DNA of 57,846 nucleotides from Pseudomonadota bacterium (GCA_021816585.1 JAKAXL010000017.1:1-57846), one strand, 5' to 3'. Shown: positions 24,039 through 33,937, counted from the stretch's first letter. Program-made: numbers and translations. The notes: generated by a model from the letters alone, not told the origin.

Positions 24039-24067
24039 ACTATAAGCGGCGACTAAATTAAGGTAAA
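24039..24067 (-). promoter_or_regulatory. Putative sigma-70 promoter of the cbb operon
   Basis: On the minus strand TTTACC (-35, 24067-24062) is separated by 17 bases from TATAGT (-10, 24044-24039). This would start transcription near 24032, leaving a leader of about 300 bases before cbbF, a leader in which I see no riboswitch. The -35 box overlaps a CbbR-type site. Confidence 0.5.
24054..24066. promoter_or_regulatory. CbbR-type TNA-N7-TNA site
   Basis: TAA-N7-TAA fits the loose LysR-type consensus described for CbbR operators. It sits in the only AT-rich part of the cbbF-cbbR gap and overlaps both divergent promoters, as is usual for autoregulated LysR genes. TTCACAA copies at 23970 and 24068 and an inverted TTGTGAA at 24030 may be further half-sites. 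Confidence 0.4.
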
Positions 24068-24102
24068 TTCACAATTTCTTGATCTTGAATTCAGGAAAGC
24101 TG

Positions 24103-25161
24103 ATGAAAAACGTCACGCTGCGCCAACTGCGCGTGTTCGTGGCCGCGGCCCGGCACCAGAACTTCGGCAAGGCGGCGCAGGAACTCCACCTGAGCCCGCC
24201 CGCGGTGTCGATGCAGATCCGCGAACTCGAGCAGCATGTCGGGCTGCCGCTGTTCGAGCGCAACGGCAAGTCGGTGTCGCTGACCATCACCGCCGAATAC
24301 CTGCTGGTCTACGCCCGCCGCGTGCTGTCCACGCTGAAGGACGCCGAGGACGCACTGGCGCGCTTTCGCGGCCTGCAGTCCGGGCGCCTGACCATCGGCA
24401 TGGTCAGCTCGGCCAAGTACTTCATGCCGCGCCTGCTGGCGATGTTCCGCCAGGAGCATCCGCACATCGAGATCCGGCTGGTCGTCGGCAACCGCGAGCA
24501 GCTGTCCGAGCAGTTGCAGGGCAACGACCTCGACCTGGCCATCATGGGGCGTCCGCCGCGCGAACTGGCCACGCGCGGCGAGCCCTTCGCGGCGCATCCG
24601 CTGGGGGTCGTGTGCGCCCCCGACCATCCGCTGATGCGCGGCGAGCGCAAGCCGGCGTCGGCGCTCGAGCAGTTCGGCTTCGTCATCCGCGAGTCCGGGT
24701 CCGGCACGCGCAGCGCGATGGAGGACTACCTGCGCGAATGGCGCATCGACCCGCGCATCGAGATGGAACTGGCCAGCAACGAGACCATCAAGCAGGTGGT
24801 CATGTCGGGCATGGGCGTGAGCTTCCTGTCGCTGCACGGAATCGGGCTGGAGCTTCGCAGCGGCCTGATCGGCGTGCCCGACATCGAGGGCCTGCCGCTG
24901 GTGCGCAGCTGGCAGGTCGTGCACACCGCCAGCAAGATGCTGTCGCCGTCGGCCGAGGCGCTGCGCTACTTCGTGCTGGAGAACGGCGAGGCCTACCTGG
25001 CGCGCGAGTTCGGCGCGCTGCAGCCGACCCCGGCCGAGGCGGTCAGCCCGTCGCCGGCGCAGTCGGCGGCCGCCGCGCGTCTCAGGCGCACGGCGCGGCA
25101 AGCGCGGCCAGAAGCGCCAGCGGCGCCGTCTCGGCGCGCAGGGTCCGCGGACCCAGGCTGA
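24103..25161 (+). CDS. cbbR: LysR-type regulator CbbR
   Basis: 352 residues. The helix-turn-helix lies in residues 1-60 (LRQLRVFVAAARHQNFGKAAQELHLSPPAVSMQIRELEQ), followed by the LysR effector-binding domain (GRLTIGMVSSAKYFMPRLLAMF, LDLAIMGRPP, SNETIKQVVMSGMGVSFLSLH). Its position divergent to cbbF supports CbbR, the activator of cbb genes responding to metabolites such as PEP or RuBP. ATG 24103 has an AGGAAAG site in front; an upstream TTG is less likely. The last ~40 residues are an Ala/Arg/Pro-rich tail, and the gene runs 80 bases into the convergent rsmE, suggesting loss of an earlier stop. Confidence 0.9.
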   Translation: MKNVTLRQLRVFVAAARHQNFGKAAQELHLSPPAVSMQIRELEQHVGLPLFERNGKSVSLTITAEYLLVYARRVLSTLKDAEDALARFRGLQSGRLTIGMVSSAKYFMPRLLAMFRQEHPHIEIRLVVGNREQLSEQLQGNDLDLAIMGRPPRELATRGEPFAAHPLGVVCAPDHPLMRGERKPASALEQFGFVIRESGSGTRSAMEDYLREWRIDPRIEMELASNETIKQVVMSGMGVSFLSLHGIGLELRSGLIGVPDIEGLPLVRSWQVVHTASKMLSPSAEALRYFVLENGEAYLAREFGALQPTPAEAVSPSPAQSAAAARLRRTARQARPEAPAAPSRRAGSADPG

Positions 25162-25810
25162 GCGGCACGAACCCGGCCTGCAGCGCGAGCGCCATCTCCT
25201 GCTCGTCGAGCCCGCCCTCGGGGCCGCTGAGCGCCAGCACCGGCTGGGCGTCGTGCAACCCGGCCGCCCATCGCGCGTAGCCCTGCGCGCCGGGCTGCGA
25301 CGGCGCCGCAAGCACGCAACGCGCCTCGTCGGCGGGTTGCGGCAGCGCCCGCAGCCAGTCCGGCAACGTGGCGGCCCGGCGCAGCAGCGGCAGGCGGTTG
25401 CGTCCGCATTGCTCGCAGGCGGCGAGCGCCACGCCGCGCCAATGCGCGCCGCGACGCTCGGCGCGCTCGCCGTGCAGGCGCAACACGCTGCGCGTGCACA
25501 TCAGCGGCGTGATGGCCTGCGCGCCCAGCTCGGTGGCCTTCTCGACCAGCCAGTCCATGCGTTCGTTGGCGGGCATGCCCACCGCGATCTCGACGGGGCG
25601 CGCCAGTTCGCGCTCGACCGGCTCGAACTGCAGCAGCTCGATCTGCGTGCCCTGCGCGCGCAGGCGCGCGCTCCACTGCCCCCCGTTGCCGTCGAACACC
25701 TGCACCGGATCGCCGTCGCGCAGGCGCAGCGCGCGCACGTGACGCTGCGCCCGCGGGTCCAGCGCGCGCGGCCCGGCCGCGAGGGCGGGGTCGAGGTACA
25801 GACGGTGCAT
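25082..25810 (-). CDS. rsmE: 16S rRNA m3U1498 methyltransferase
   Basis: 242 residues. RsmE methylates N3 of U1498 in 16S rRNA. SPOUT-type knot motifs are present at the C-terminus: LALSGPEGGLDEQEM and PLSLGPRTLRAETAPLALL. The middle KATELGAQAITPLMCTRSV is also typical. The N-terminal PUA-like part is MHRLYLDPALAAG to VQVFDGNGG. The 3' end overlaps cbbR by 80 bases on the opposite strand. It lies 23 bases after tal, probably in one unit with glnE and tal. Confidence 0.93.
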   Translation of the reverse strand: MHRLYLDPALAAGPRALDPRAQRHVRALRLRDGDPVQVFDGNGGQWSARLRAQGTQIELLQFEPVERELARPVEIAVGMPANERMDWLVEKATELGAQAITPLMCTRSVLRLHGERAERRGAHWRGVALAACEQCGRNRLPLLRRAATLPDWLRALPQPADEARCVLAAPSQPGAQGYARWAAGLHDAQPVLALSGPEGGLDEQEMALALQAGFVPLSLGPRTLRAETAPLALLAALAAPCA

Positions 25811-25833
25811 CGGCTTGCCCGCCAGCGTGTGGC

Positions 25834-26784
25834 TCAGTCGCGCAGCAACTCGAGCAGCGCCTCGGTGTCGGCGGCGAACAGCCCGATTCCCTCCTCGAGC
25901 TTGCTGCTGCACATCGGGTCGGCGGCCAGCGCGGCGGCGAACCCGGCGCGGCTCAGCGCCAGCGGCGCGTCATCCTCGGCGGGAGCCGGCTTGTCCGGGT
26001 CGAGTCGGCGCGGCAGCGGGCGCGACGACTGCGCCAGCTCGCCCAGCAGCGCCGGCGACACCGTCAGCAGGTCGCAACCGCACAGCGCGGCGATCTGCGC
26101 GACGTCGCGGAAGCTCGCCCCCATGACCTCGGTGGCGATCGCGCGCGCCTTGTAGAAGTTCCAGATGCGCAGCAGCGCGAGCACCCCCGGGTCGCGCTCG
26201 CCGCTGTGCGCCTGGGCATCCCACGCCGCGCCGGCCTGCTGGCGCGCCCAGTCGGTGATGCGGCCGACGAACGGAGACACCAGTTGCACGCCCGCCGCGG
26301 CGCAGGCGCGCGCCTGCGCGAAGCTGAACAGCAGGGTCATGTTGCAGGCGATGCCCTCGTCGCGCAGCAGGCGCGCCGCCTCGATGCCCTCCCAGGTCGA
26401 CGCAAGCTTGATCAGCACGCGCTGGCGCGGCACCCCGCAGGCCTCGTACAGGCCGATCACGCGGCGCGCACGCTCCACGCTGGCAGCGGTGTCGTGCGAC
26501 AGCCGGGCGTCGATCTCGGTGGACACGCGCCCCGGCACGCGCTGCACGATCTCGCAGCCGAAGCGCACCAGCAGGCGGTCCATGGCCTCGTCGCGGTCGC
26601 GCGCCGCGGCCTCGCGCAGCGCCGGCTCGCGCAGCAGCGGCGCGTACTCGGCGGCGCGCACCGCGCGCAGCACCAGGCTGGGGTTGGTGGTGGCTTCCTG
26701 CGCGCCCAATCCGGGCAGGCGCAGGTATTCGGCGGTGTCGGCCACGACACGCGTGTGGCGACGCAGATCGTCCAGCGAGCTCAT
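25834..26784 (-). CDS. tal: Transaldolase
   Basis: 316 residues, close to TalB-type length. It exchanges a C3 dihydroxyacetone unit between sugar phosphates in the non-oxidative pentose phosphate pathway. The Schiff-base Lys is K126 in VLIKLASTWEG, with Asp16 in VVADTAEY and the ATTNPSL motif near residue 31. Later family segments are CNMTLLFSFAQARACAAAGV and SPFVGRITDW. It is preceded by glnE (43-base gap) and followed by rsmE. Confidence 0.95.
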   Translation of the reverse strand: MSSLDDLRRHTRVVADTAEYLRLPGLGAQEATTNPSLVLRAVRAAEYAPLLREPALREAAARDRDEAMDRLLVRFGCEIVQRVPGRVSTEIDARLSHDTAASVERARRVIGLYEACGVPRQRVLIKLASTWEGIEAARLLRDEGIACNMTLLFSFAQARACAAAGVQLVSPFVGRITDWARQQAGAAWDAQAHSGERDPGVLALLRIWNFYKARAIATEVMGASFRDVAQIAALCGCDLLTVSPALLGELAQSSRPLPRRLDPDKPAPAEDDAPLALSRAGFAAALAADPMCSSKLEEGIGLFAADTEALLELLRD

Positions 26785-26827
26785 CCGCGCATGGTAGCGA
26801 CGCACGCCGCCCTGCGGCAGCGCCCCG

Positions 26828-29542
26828 TCATCCGGCGCGCTGCGCCGGCTCGTCCCGCCCGAACACGGCGTGGCTCAGCGCATGCACGGCGGCGCGCTCG
26901 CGCAGCACGCGCGCCGGGTCGACCAGCGCCGCCTGCGCCGCCCCGCGCAGGCGCTCGGCGTGCTGCAGCCGACGCAGCCGGCGGTACGCCACCGCGGCGG
27001 CGCGCCCCACGCGCCGCGGCAGCAGGCCGAGCTGCTCGGCCAGGAGCAGCAGCGCGATGTTGCCGACATTGGCCACCAGTTGCGGGTAGGCGCCGGCATG
27101 CTCGAGCACCAGGGCCTGCACCGCGAACTCCACGTCCACCATGCCGCCCGGATCATGCTTGAGGTCGAACAGGCCGCCGGAATGGGCATGTCCCTCGGCG
27201 ACGCGCCGGCGCATCTGGCCGATCTCGGCGCGCAGCTTCGCGCCGTCGCGCGGCATGCCCAGCACCTGGGCGCGGATGGCCTCGAAGCGCGCCCCCAGCG
27301 CGGGGTCGCCGGCACAAAAGCGCGCCCGCGTCAGCGCCTGGTGTTCCCAGGTCCACGCGGTGTTGCTGCCGCGCCCGAGCTGGTATTGCTCGAAGGCCTC
27401 GAGCGAGATGACCAGCAAGCCGGCGTTGCCGTTCGGGCGCAATCGCGTGTCGATCTCGAACAGGCTCCCCGCCGGGGTCGCCGCGGTCAGCCACCACACC
27501 AGCTTGCGCGCGAGCGCGCCATAGCGCTCCGCGGCGTCCGGCGCCGCGTCGTCGTACACGAACACGACGTCGAGGTCGGCGCCGTAGCCCAGCTCCTTGC
27601 CGCCGAGCTTGCCGTAGGCGATGACCGCGAAGGCCGCCTTGTCGCGGTGGCGTCGCGGCAGGTCGTCCCAGGCCCACTCCAGAGCCTGCCCGATCACCGT
27701 GTCCGCCAGCTCGGACAGTTCGTCGGCGACCTGCTCCACGTGCAGCCGCCCGCCGAGGTCGCGCACCAGGATGCGGAACAGCTCGGCGTGGAAGGCGCGG
27801 CGCAACACGTCGAGCCCCTCGCCGGCGTCCCAGCTCGAGCGCTGCAGCGCGCGCCGGCGCTGGCGTTCGCACTCGTCGCGGCAGGCCTGCGCCGAGAATC
27901 GCTCGCCCGGCGGCACGATCAGCTCGTCGACCACCATCGGGTTGCGCTTGACGTAGTCGGCGGCCCAGGTCGATGCGCCCAGCAGCGCGACCAGGCGCGC
28001 CAGCGCCTGCGACTGCTCGGCAAAGAAGGCCAGGTAGGTCTCGCGCCGCCCGATCGCCTCCAGCACGTCGATCAGGCGCGCCAGCACGGCGTCGGCCTGC
28101 GGCTGGCGCGCGGTGATGCCGATGCCCTGGTCGATCACGCGCAGCATGCGCGCGCGGCCATCGTCGCTGAGCGCCGCGTAGCGCGGCGACTGCGCCAGCG
28201 CACGCAATCGCGCCGCCGCCTGGCCGCCCTCGATCCCGGCCCCGCCGAGCATCTGCAACAGGGCGTCGACGCTGTCGGCCGGTTTGCGGCAGCCGACACA
28301 GCGCGGCTGCGAGGAATGCAGCAGCGCGTCGAACTCACCGGCGACGAATTCGCGGATCGCGTCGAGCTCACGCAGCATCGAGCAGACCGGGCGGGTCGCC
28401 CCGGCGAAACCCTCGCAACTCGCGGCGATGCGCTCGAGATCGCCGTCCTCCGCCGGCAGACAGTGGGTCTGCGCGTCGTCCAGGTACTGCACCCGATGCT
28501 CGAGCCGGCGCAGGAACTCGTAGGCGTGGCTCAGGCGCTGCGCCTGCTCGGGATCGAGCAGGCCCGCCTCGCCGAGCAGGCGCAGCGAGTGCAGCGTGTT
28601 GCGGTCGCGAATCTGCGGCATGCGTCCGCCGCGCACGATCTGCAGCAGCTGCACGATGAACTCGATTTCCCGGATGCCGCCGCGCCCGAGCTTGAGGTCG
28701 TTGGCGCGCTCCGGGCGCGCGCTGGCGCGCCTGGCCGCCTCCTGGCGGATCTGCCGGTGCACCGAGCGCAGCGCCTCGAGCATCGCGAAGTCCAGGTAGC
28801 GGCGCCACACGAAGGGCTCGACCACGGCGTCGAGCGCGGCCTGCTGGGACTGCTGCCCGTCCTGCGGCGAGACGACCCGGCTCTTCAGCCAGGCGAAGCG
28901 CTCCCAGCCGCGCCCCTGCACCTGGAAGTACTCCTCCAGCATGGCCAGGCTGACCACCGGCGGGCCGCTGTCGCCGTTCGGGCGCAACCGCGTGTCGACG
29001 CGGAACACGAAACCCTCGGCGGTCAGGTCGCTGAGGGTCGGCACGAGCTGGCGCACGACCCGGGCGCAGTAGTCGAAGTTCGACAGCGGCACGGCACCGT
29101 CGGTCTGCCCGTCCTGGTCGAACACGAACACCAGGTCGATGTCCGACGACACATTGAGCTCGTCGCCGCCGAGCTTGCCCATGCCGACCACCAGCAGCTG
29201 CGCCTCGGCGCCGTCGGTGCCGCGCGGCACGCCGTGGCGCGCGCGCAGCTCGGCATGGGCGTCGCGCAGCGCGGCGCAGATGGCGACCTCCGCCATGCAG
29301 CCGATGCCGTGGCAGACCTGCGACAACGGCGCGTCGTGCAGCAGGTCGGCTTCGATCAGGCGCAGCATCAAGGCGTTGCGAACCCGGCGCAGCGCGGCGC
29401 CCAGATCGCCGCGCGCGCGCGCTTGTTGCACTGCCATCTCGAGATCGTCGCGCGCCGGGATGCCGGCCGGCCACCGCGCGAGGATGTCGTCGTACCGCCC
29501 GGCATGGCGGCGATAGAAACGGGAATACGCGTCGAGTTGCAT
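26828..29542 (-). CDS. glnE: Bifunctional glutamine synthetase adenylyltransferase/removase
   Basis: 904 residues. It adds and removes AMP on glutamine synthetase under control of P-II. Two nucleotidyltransferase domains are visible: GGDELNVSSDIDLVFVF in the N-half (deadenylylation) and GGKELGYGADLDVVFVY in the C-half (adenylylation), each with the G-G-xxL-xxxSD-D pattern. The link between them contains RDLGGRLHVEQVADELSELADTVIGQALEWAW. ATG 29542 is the first start with family sequence; the frame upstream is unrelated. It is somewhat shorter than E. coli GlnE, mainly at the N-terminus. Confidence 0.95.
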   Translation of the reverse strand: MQLDAYSRFYRRHAGRYDDILARWPAGIPARDDLEMAVQQARARGDLGAALRRVRNALMLRLIEADLLHDAPLSQVCHGIGCMAEVAICAALRDAHAELRARHGVPRGTDGAEAQLLVVGMGKLGGDELNVSSDIDLVFVFDQDGQTDGAVPLSNFDYCARVVRQLVPTLSDLTAEGFVFRVDTRLRPNGDSGPPVVSLAMLEEYFQVQGRGWERFAWLKSRVVSPQDGQQSQQAALDAVVEPFVWRRYLDFAMLEALRSVHRQIRQEAARRASARPERANDLKLGRGGIREIEFIVQLLQIVRGGRMPQIRDRNTLHSLRLLGEAGLLDPEQAQRLSHAYEFLRRLEHRVQYLDDAQTHCLPAEDGDLERIAASCEGFAGATRPVCSMLRELDAIREFVAGEFDALLHSSQPRCVGCRKPADSVDALLQMLGGAGIEGGQAAARLRALAQSPRYAALSDDGRARMLRVIDQGIGITARQPQADAVLARLIDVLEAIGRRETYLAFFAEQSQALARLVALLGASTWAADYVKRNPMVVDELIVPPGERFSAQACRDECERQRRRALQRSSWDAGEGLDVLRRAFHAELFRILVRDLGGRLHVEQVADELSELADTVIGQALEWAWDDLPRRHRDKAAFAVIAYGKLGGKELGYGADLDVVFVYDDAAPDAAERYGALARKLVWWLTAATPAGSLFEIDTRLRPNGNAGLLVISLEAFEQYQLGRGSNTAWTWEHQALTRARFCAGDPALGARFEAIRAQVLGMPRDGAKLRAEIGQMRRRVAEGHAHSGGLFDLKHDPGGMVDVEFAVQALVLEHAGAYPQLVANVGNIALLLLAEQLGLLPRRVGRAAAVAYRRLRRLQHAERLRGAAQAALVDPARVLRERAAVHALSHAVFGRDEPAQRAG

Positions 29543-29754
29543 GCGCGGTGACCAACGGGCTGCCACCGGATGGGCGGCGCTCAGGGCGCAGCATATTGCA
29601 GGCCGGCGCGGCGTGCATCGGGCCTGCCCTGGATCGACCCTTGTTCCGCTGCAAGGCGCATGGGACCTTTCCTTGGCTACCATCGCAGCGGCAGGCGGCG
29701 GCCCCGGCCCCGCCCCGGCCCGCCGATTGCGGCCCGTCTCCCGTACCTGATTTC

Positions 29755-32700
29755 GTGTCTGCGCTGCGCCTCACCGTCAAATTCGCCACCCGGCTGCTGG
29801 AGGCGTCGATCGCGTTGGTCGTGGTCGCGTATCTGCTGCTCGGCGCAGCCTTGCTCACGCTGCGCTATGCGGTGCTGCCCAACGCGCAGCAGTTCGTGCC
29901 CTGGCTGCAGCAGGTCTCCAGCCGCGCGCTGGGCCTGCCGGTTCAGATCGGCTCGGTGAGCAGCCGCTGGCATGGACTGCTGCCGACATTGACCCTGCGC
30001 AACCTGGTGATCGACGACAGCCACGGGCGTCCCGCGCTTCGGCTGGCGGCGGTGCAGGCGCTGCCGTCGTGGAAAAGCCTGCCGCGGCTTCAGCTGAGCT
30101 TCGAGCAGCTGGCGATTCGCGGCGCCGACCTGCGCATCACCCGCGAAGACGCCGATCATCTGGATATCGGCGGAATTCGCCTCGACCTGCGCAGCACCCC
30201 CGGCGGCGGCGGACGGCAGTTCGCCGACTGGCTGTTCTCGCAGGACCAGATCCTGATCCAGGACAGCGACATCACCTGGATCGACAAGACCCGCGACGCG
30301 CCGCCGCTGCAGTTGCGCCACGTGCAGCTGGACCTGCGCAACACGCTGCTGCACCACCGCGCCGCGCTGCTGGCGCAGGCCCCGCCGGTGCTCGGCGGCA
30401 CGCTGCAGCTGCGCGCCGACATGCATCAGCCGCTGTTCGACCGCCACCCCGGCGACTTCGCGGCATGGCACGGTCAGTTGTGGGCCGACCTGCCGCGCGT
30501 CGACCTCGACGAGCTGTCGCGCTGGGTGCACCTGCCGGCGCAACTGTCGGGCGGCAACGGCGCGCTGCGCGGCTGGCTGCAGCTCGGGCGCGACTACCAG
30601 CCGCAAAGCGCCACCGTGGTGGCCGCGCTGGGCGAGCTCGATGCCCGCCTGGGTCCCACGCTGCCGGCGCTGCGCCTGAGCGATCTGTCCGGACGCCTGA
30701 ACTGGCGCCGGCTGGCGCACGGCAGTCAGATCGACATCGCGGGCCTGCGCCTGCGCGACGCCGACGGCACGCTGCTGGCGCCGCGGCGCCTGCAGTGGAG
30801 CCTGCAGACACCGCCCGGCGCGGCGCAGCAGGGCAGCCTGAGCGTCGGCGACCTCGACCTCGGCGCGCTGGACAAGCTGGCGCAGCGGCTGCCGCTGCCG
30901 ACGGCATGGCGCGCGCGCCTGCTGGCACTGCAGCCGCAGGGGCGGATCACCAGCGCCAGCCTGCGCTGGAGCGGCAGCTGGGGCGGCGCGCAGACGCTGC
31001 CCCAGCGCTATGCGCTGCAGGCGGGATTTTCCGGGCTGGGCTGGGACAGCCCGGCGGCGCGCGCGACCGCCCCCACGGATTCCGGCGACCCGCCAGGGGC
31101 GGCGCTGCCGCTCGACCTCCCGGGAATCCGCGCGCTGGACGGCTCGCTCAGCGCCAACCAGGACGGCGGCAACGCGCGGCTGCGCATGCGCGACGGCGCG
31201 GTGGCGCTGCCCACCGTGTTCGAGGCTCCCAGCCTGCCGGTGCAGCGCCTCGACGCCCGCCTGAGCTGGAGCCGCGGCGGCGACGGCCGCTGGGACGTGC
31301 AGGGCTCGCAGATCCAGCTGCAGACCCCGGACGCCACGGGCAGCGCCAACCTGCGCTACACCACGCAGGCGCACGGCCCCGGCCTGCTCGACCTCAGCGC
31401 CCAGCTGAGCCACGCGGACGCGCGCGCGGTGCCGCTGTACCTTCCGCGGGGGATCGGCGATCCCACGCGCGACTACCTGCGCAGCGCGATCGCCGGCGGG
31501 GAGTCCGACGACGTGCACTTCCTGGTGCAGGGGCCGCTGGCGAGCTTTCCCTTCGTGCAGCCGGGCAGCGGCGTGTTCCGCGTCGACGCGAAGATCCGCG
31601 ACGGCGTGTTCAACGCCGCACCGCGCCAGCTGCTGCCCAAGGGCCAGCAGGCGCGCGCCGCCGACGTCGCGGCCAACGCCGAATGGCCTGAATTCCGTTC
31701 CATCGACGGCAACTTCAGCTTCACCTCGCGCGGCATGAGCGCGCGCGGGGTCAGCGCGCGCGTCGGCACGGCCTCGCTGCGCGGCGTCGAACTCGACCTT
31801 CCGGACTACACGAAGCCGCTCTTGCGGGCGCGCGGGCAGGTGCTGGCGCAGGCGGACGAGGCGCTGCGCTACGTGCGCAGTTCCCCGCTCGACGGCCTGC
31901 TCGGGCACAGCCTCAGCCAGGCCCGCGCAAGCGGTCCGCTGCGCCTGCAACTGGACCTGAGCCTGCCGCTGCAGCATGTCGCGGCGGCGCGCGTGCGCGG
32001 CCAGCTGCAGCTGCTCGGCGACCAGGTCGACTACCTGCCGACGATGCCGACGATGGACGGAGTCCGCGGCAGGGTCGACTTCAGCGAGCAGGGCTTCAGC
32101 ATGCGCCTGGATGCGCAGCGCTTCGCGGGCGGCCCCCTGCAGCTCAGCGGCACGAGGTCGGCGACCGCCGGGCTGCACATCCAGGCCAGCGGCCAGGCCA
32201 GCGCGACGGCGCTGCGCGCCGCCCCGCAGCTTCGCGCATGGCGACCGCTGCTGCGTCATCTCGATGGCAGCGCGCCCTTCGAGCTTCGCGTCGACGCCGG
32301 CGTCGGGCAGGCGCAACCGACGGTGCAGCTGCGCAGCACGCTGCAGGGCCTGGCCGTCGATCTGCCGGCGCCGCTGGGCAAGACCGCGGCGACCAGCGAA
32401 GCGCTGCGCGTGACCCAGCAGGCCGGCACCGACACCACGCGCTGGCAGCTGGAGTTCGGCGGCGTGCTGCGCGCGCAGGGCGTGCAGGACGACTCCGCGG
32501 CATCCGGCGTCGGCTGGCGCGAACTCGGCGTGGCCCTGGGCGCGCACGCGAAGCTGCCGCGACCGGCGAAGGGCGTGCAGGCCGACGTCGATCTGCCGGC
32601 GCTGGACATCGACGCCTGGCAGCGCGCGCTGGGCGGCGCCGCCACGAACGCCGGCACGGATCCCGCAAGCAACCCGGGCAACGGCAGCGCAGACGCCTCG

Positions 32701-33882
32701 ACAGGCGCCTCCGCGCCCGCGGGTTCCGTCGCCAAGCCCGGTGCGCTGCAGCGCGGATGGCTTCCCGACGCGCTTTCGCTGCGCACGGCCAGGCTCACCG
32801 TCGCCGGTCGCGAATTCGACGACGTGGTGCTCGCCGCCACGCGCAGCGGCGCGCTGTGGCAGGCCCAGCTGCAAAGCCGCCAGCTCGGCGGCGCGCTGAG
32901 CTGGCGCATGGGCAGCGGCGACAACCCCGGCAGCGTCGTCGCCCGCCTGAGCCACCTGCAGCTGCCCAAGAGCGCCGACAACGATGTCGAGCGCCTGCTC
33001 GACGGACACGTGCGCAGCCTGCCGGCGATCGACCTGCAGGCACGCGACGTGGTCATCCACGACCACTCCTTCGACTCGCTGCAGCTGCATGCCGACAACC
33101 GCGGCCGCGGCGAGCAGCGGGTGTGGCTGCTCAACAGCGTGCGCCTGAGCTCGCCCGATGCGCAGCTGACCGCCAGCGGGGTCTGGAGCCCGGGCTCGGC
33201 CGGGCCCGGCTCGCCGCACCGCATGTCGCTGGGCTTCCGGCTCGACGTCGCCGACGCCGGCGCGCTGCTGGCGCGCCTGGGCAAGCCCGGCCTGCTCAAG
33301 GGCGGCAAGGGGCTCCTGCAAGGCACCGTATCGTGGCTCGGTTCGCCGTTGTCGCTGGACTATCCCACGCTGTCCGGCCAGTTCAACCTGAGCCTGGGCA
33401 AGGGACAGTTCCTGAAGGCCGACCTGGGCATTTCCAAGCTGCTCGGCGTGCTCAGCCTGCAAAGCCTGCCGCGGCGCCTGATGTTCAATTTCAACGATGT
33501 GTTCGCCCGCGGCTTCGCCTTCGACAAGGTCGACGCCGACGTGCAGTTGCAGGACGGGATCGCGACCACCAACAATTTCAAGATGAGCGGGCTGGCGGCC
33601 ACCGTGTTCATCGACGGCTCGGCCGACCTGGCCGGGGAGACCCAGAACCTGTACGTGGTCGTGGTCCCCGACATCAATGCAGGCTCGGCGTCCCTGGCCT
33701 ATGCTTTGATCAATCCCGCGGTCGGGCTGGGGACCTTCATCGCGCAGCTGATCGCGCGCGAACCCCTGATGAAGGCGCTGACCTACGGCTACCACGTCAC
33801 CGGCAGCTGGGCCGACCCGAAGGTCGAGCCGCAAAGCGAACCCCACGTGCCCCGGGCGCGGCCCGAGGCGCTGTTGCCGTGA
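29755..33882 (+). CDS. YhdP-family AsmA-like inner-membrane protein
   Basis: About 1375 residues. A single N-terminal membrane helix (LLEASIALVVVAYLLLGAALL) is followed by a very long periplasmic region of beta-rich repeats. The end matches the AsmA-like C-terminal domain (LQSLPRRLMFNFNDVFARGFAFDKVDADVQLQDG, then GSADLAGETQNL and a PAVGLGTFIAQLIAREP finish). YhdP and related AsmA-like proteins are thought to bridge the periplasm for phospholipid transport to the outer membrane. The GTG at 29755 is chosen because the conserved N-terminus starts there; no strong ribosome site is visible, and an in-frame GTG at 29548 gives a non-conserved extension. The 212-base gap to glnE shows nothing else. 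Confidence 0.85.
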   Translation: MSALRLTVKFATRLLEASIALVVVAYLLLGAALLTLRYAVLPNAQQFVPWLQQVSSRALGLPVQIGSVSSRWHGLLPTLTLRNLVIDDSHGRPALRLAAVQALPSWKSLPRLQLSFEQLAIRGADLRITREDADHLDIGGIRLDLRSTPGGGGRQFADWLFSQDQILIQDSDITWIDKTRDAPPLQLRHVQLDLRNTLLHHRAALLAQAPPVLGGTLQLRADMHQPLFDRHPGDFAAWHGQLWADLPRVDLDELSRWVHLPAQLSGGNGALRGWLQLGRDYQPQSATVVAALGELDARLGPTLPALRLSDLSGRLNWRRLAHGSQIDIAGLRLRDADGTLLAPRRLQWSLQTPPGAAQQGSLSVGDLDLGALDKLAQRLPLPTAWRARLLALQPQGRITSASLRWSGSWGGAQTLPQRYALQAGFSGLGWDSPAARATAPTDSGDPPGAALPLDLPGIRALDGSLSANQDGGNARLRMRDGAVALPTVFEAPSLPVQRLDARLSWSRGGDGRWDVQGSQIQLQTPDATGSANLRYTTQAHGPGLLDLSAQLSHADARAVPLYLPRGIGDPTRDYLRSAIAGGESDDVHFLVQGPLASFPFVQPGSGVFRVDAKIRDGVFNAAPRQLLPKGQQARAADVAANAEWPEFRSIDGNFSFTSRGMSARGVSARVGTASLRGVELDLPDYTKPLLRARGQVLAQADEALRYVRSSPLDGLLGHSLSQARASGPLRLQLDLSLPLQHVAAARVRGQLQLLGDQVDYLPTMPTMDGVRGRVDFSEQGFSMRLDAQRFAGGPLQLSGTRSATAGLHIQASGQASATALRAAPQLRAWRPLLRHLDGSAPFELRVDAGVGQAQPTVQLRSTLQGLAVDLPAPLGKTAATSEALRVTQQAGTDTTRWQLEFGGVLRAQGVQDDSAASGVGWRELGVALGAHAKLPRPAKGVQADVDLPALDIDAWQRALGGAATNAGTDPASNPGNGSADASTGASAPAGSVAKPGALQRGWLPDALSLRTARLTVAGREFDDVVLAATRSGALWQAQLQSRQLGGALSWRMGSGDNPGSVVARLSHLQLPKSADNDVERLLDGHVRSLPAIDLQARDVVIHDHSFDSLQLHADNRGRGEQRVWLLNSVRLSSPDAQLTASGVWSPGSAGPGSPHRMSLGFRLDVADAGALLARLGKPGLLKGGKGLLQGTVSWLGSPLSLDYPTLSGQFNLSLGKGQFLKADLGISKLLGVLSLQSLPRRLMFNFNDVFARGFAFDKVDADVQLQDGIATTNNFKMSGLAATVFIDGSADLAGETQNLYVVVVPDINAGSASLAYALINPAVGLGTFIAQLIAREPLMKALTYGYHVTGSWADPKVEPQSEPHVPRARPEALLP

Positions 33883-33937
33883 CGTCGCGGCCGTGGTCGT
33901 CCGCGCCCCCGCCCGCCGCCCGCCCCCGGAGTCCGCC

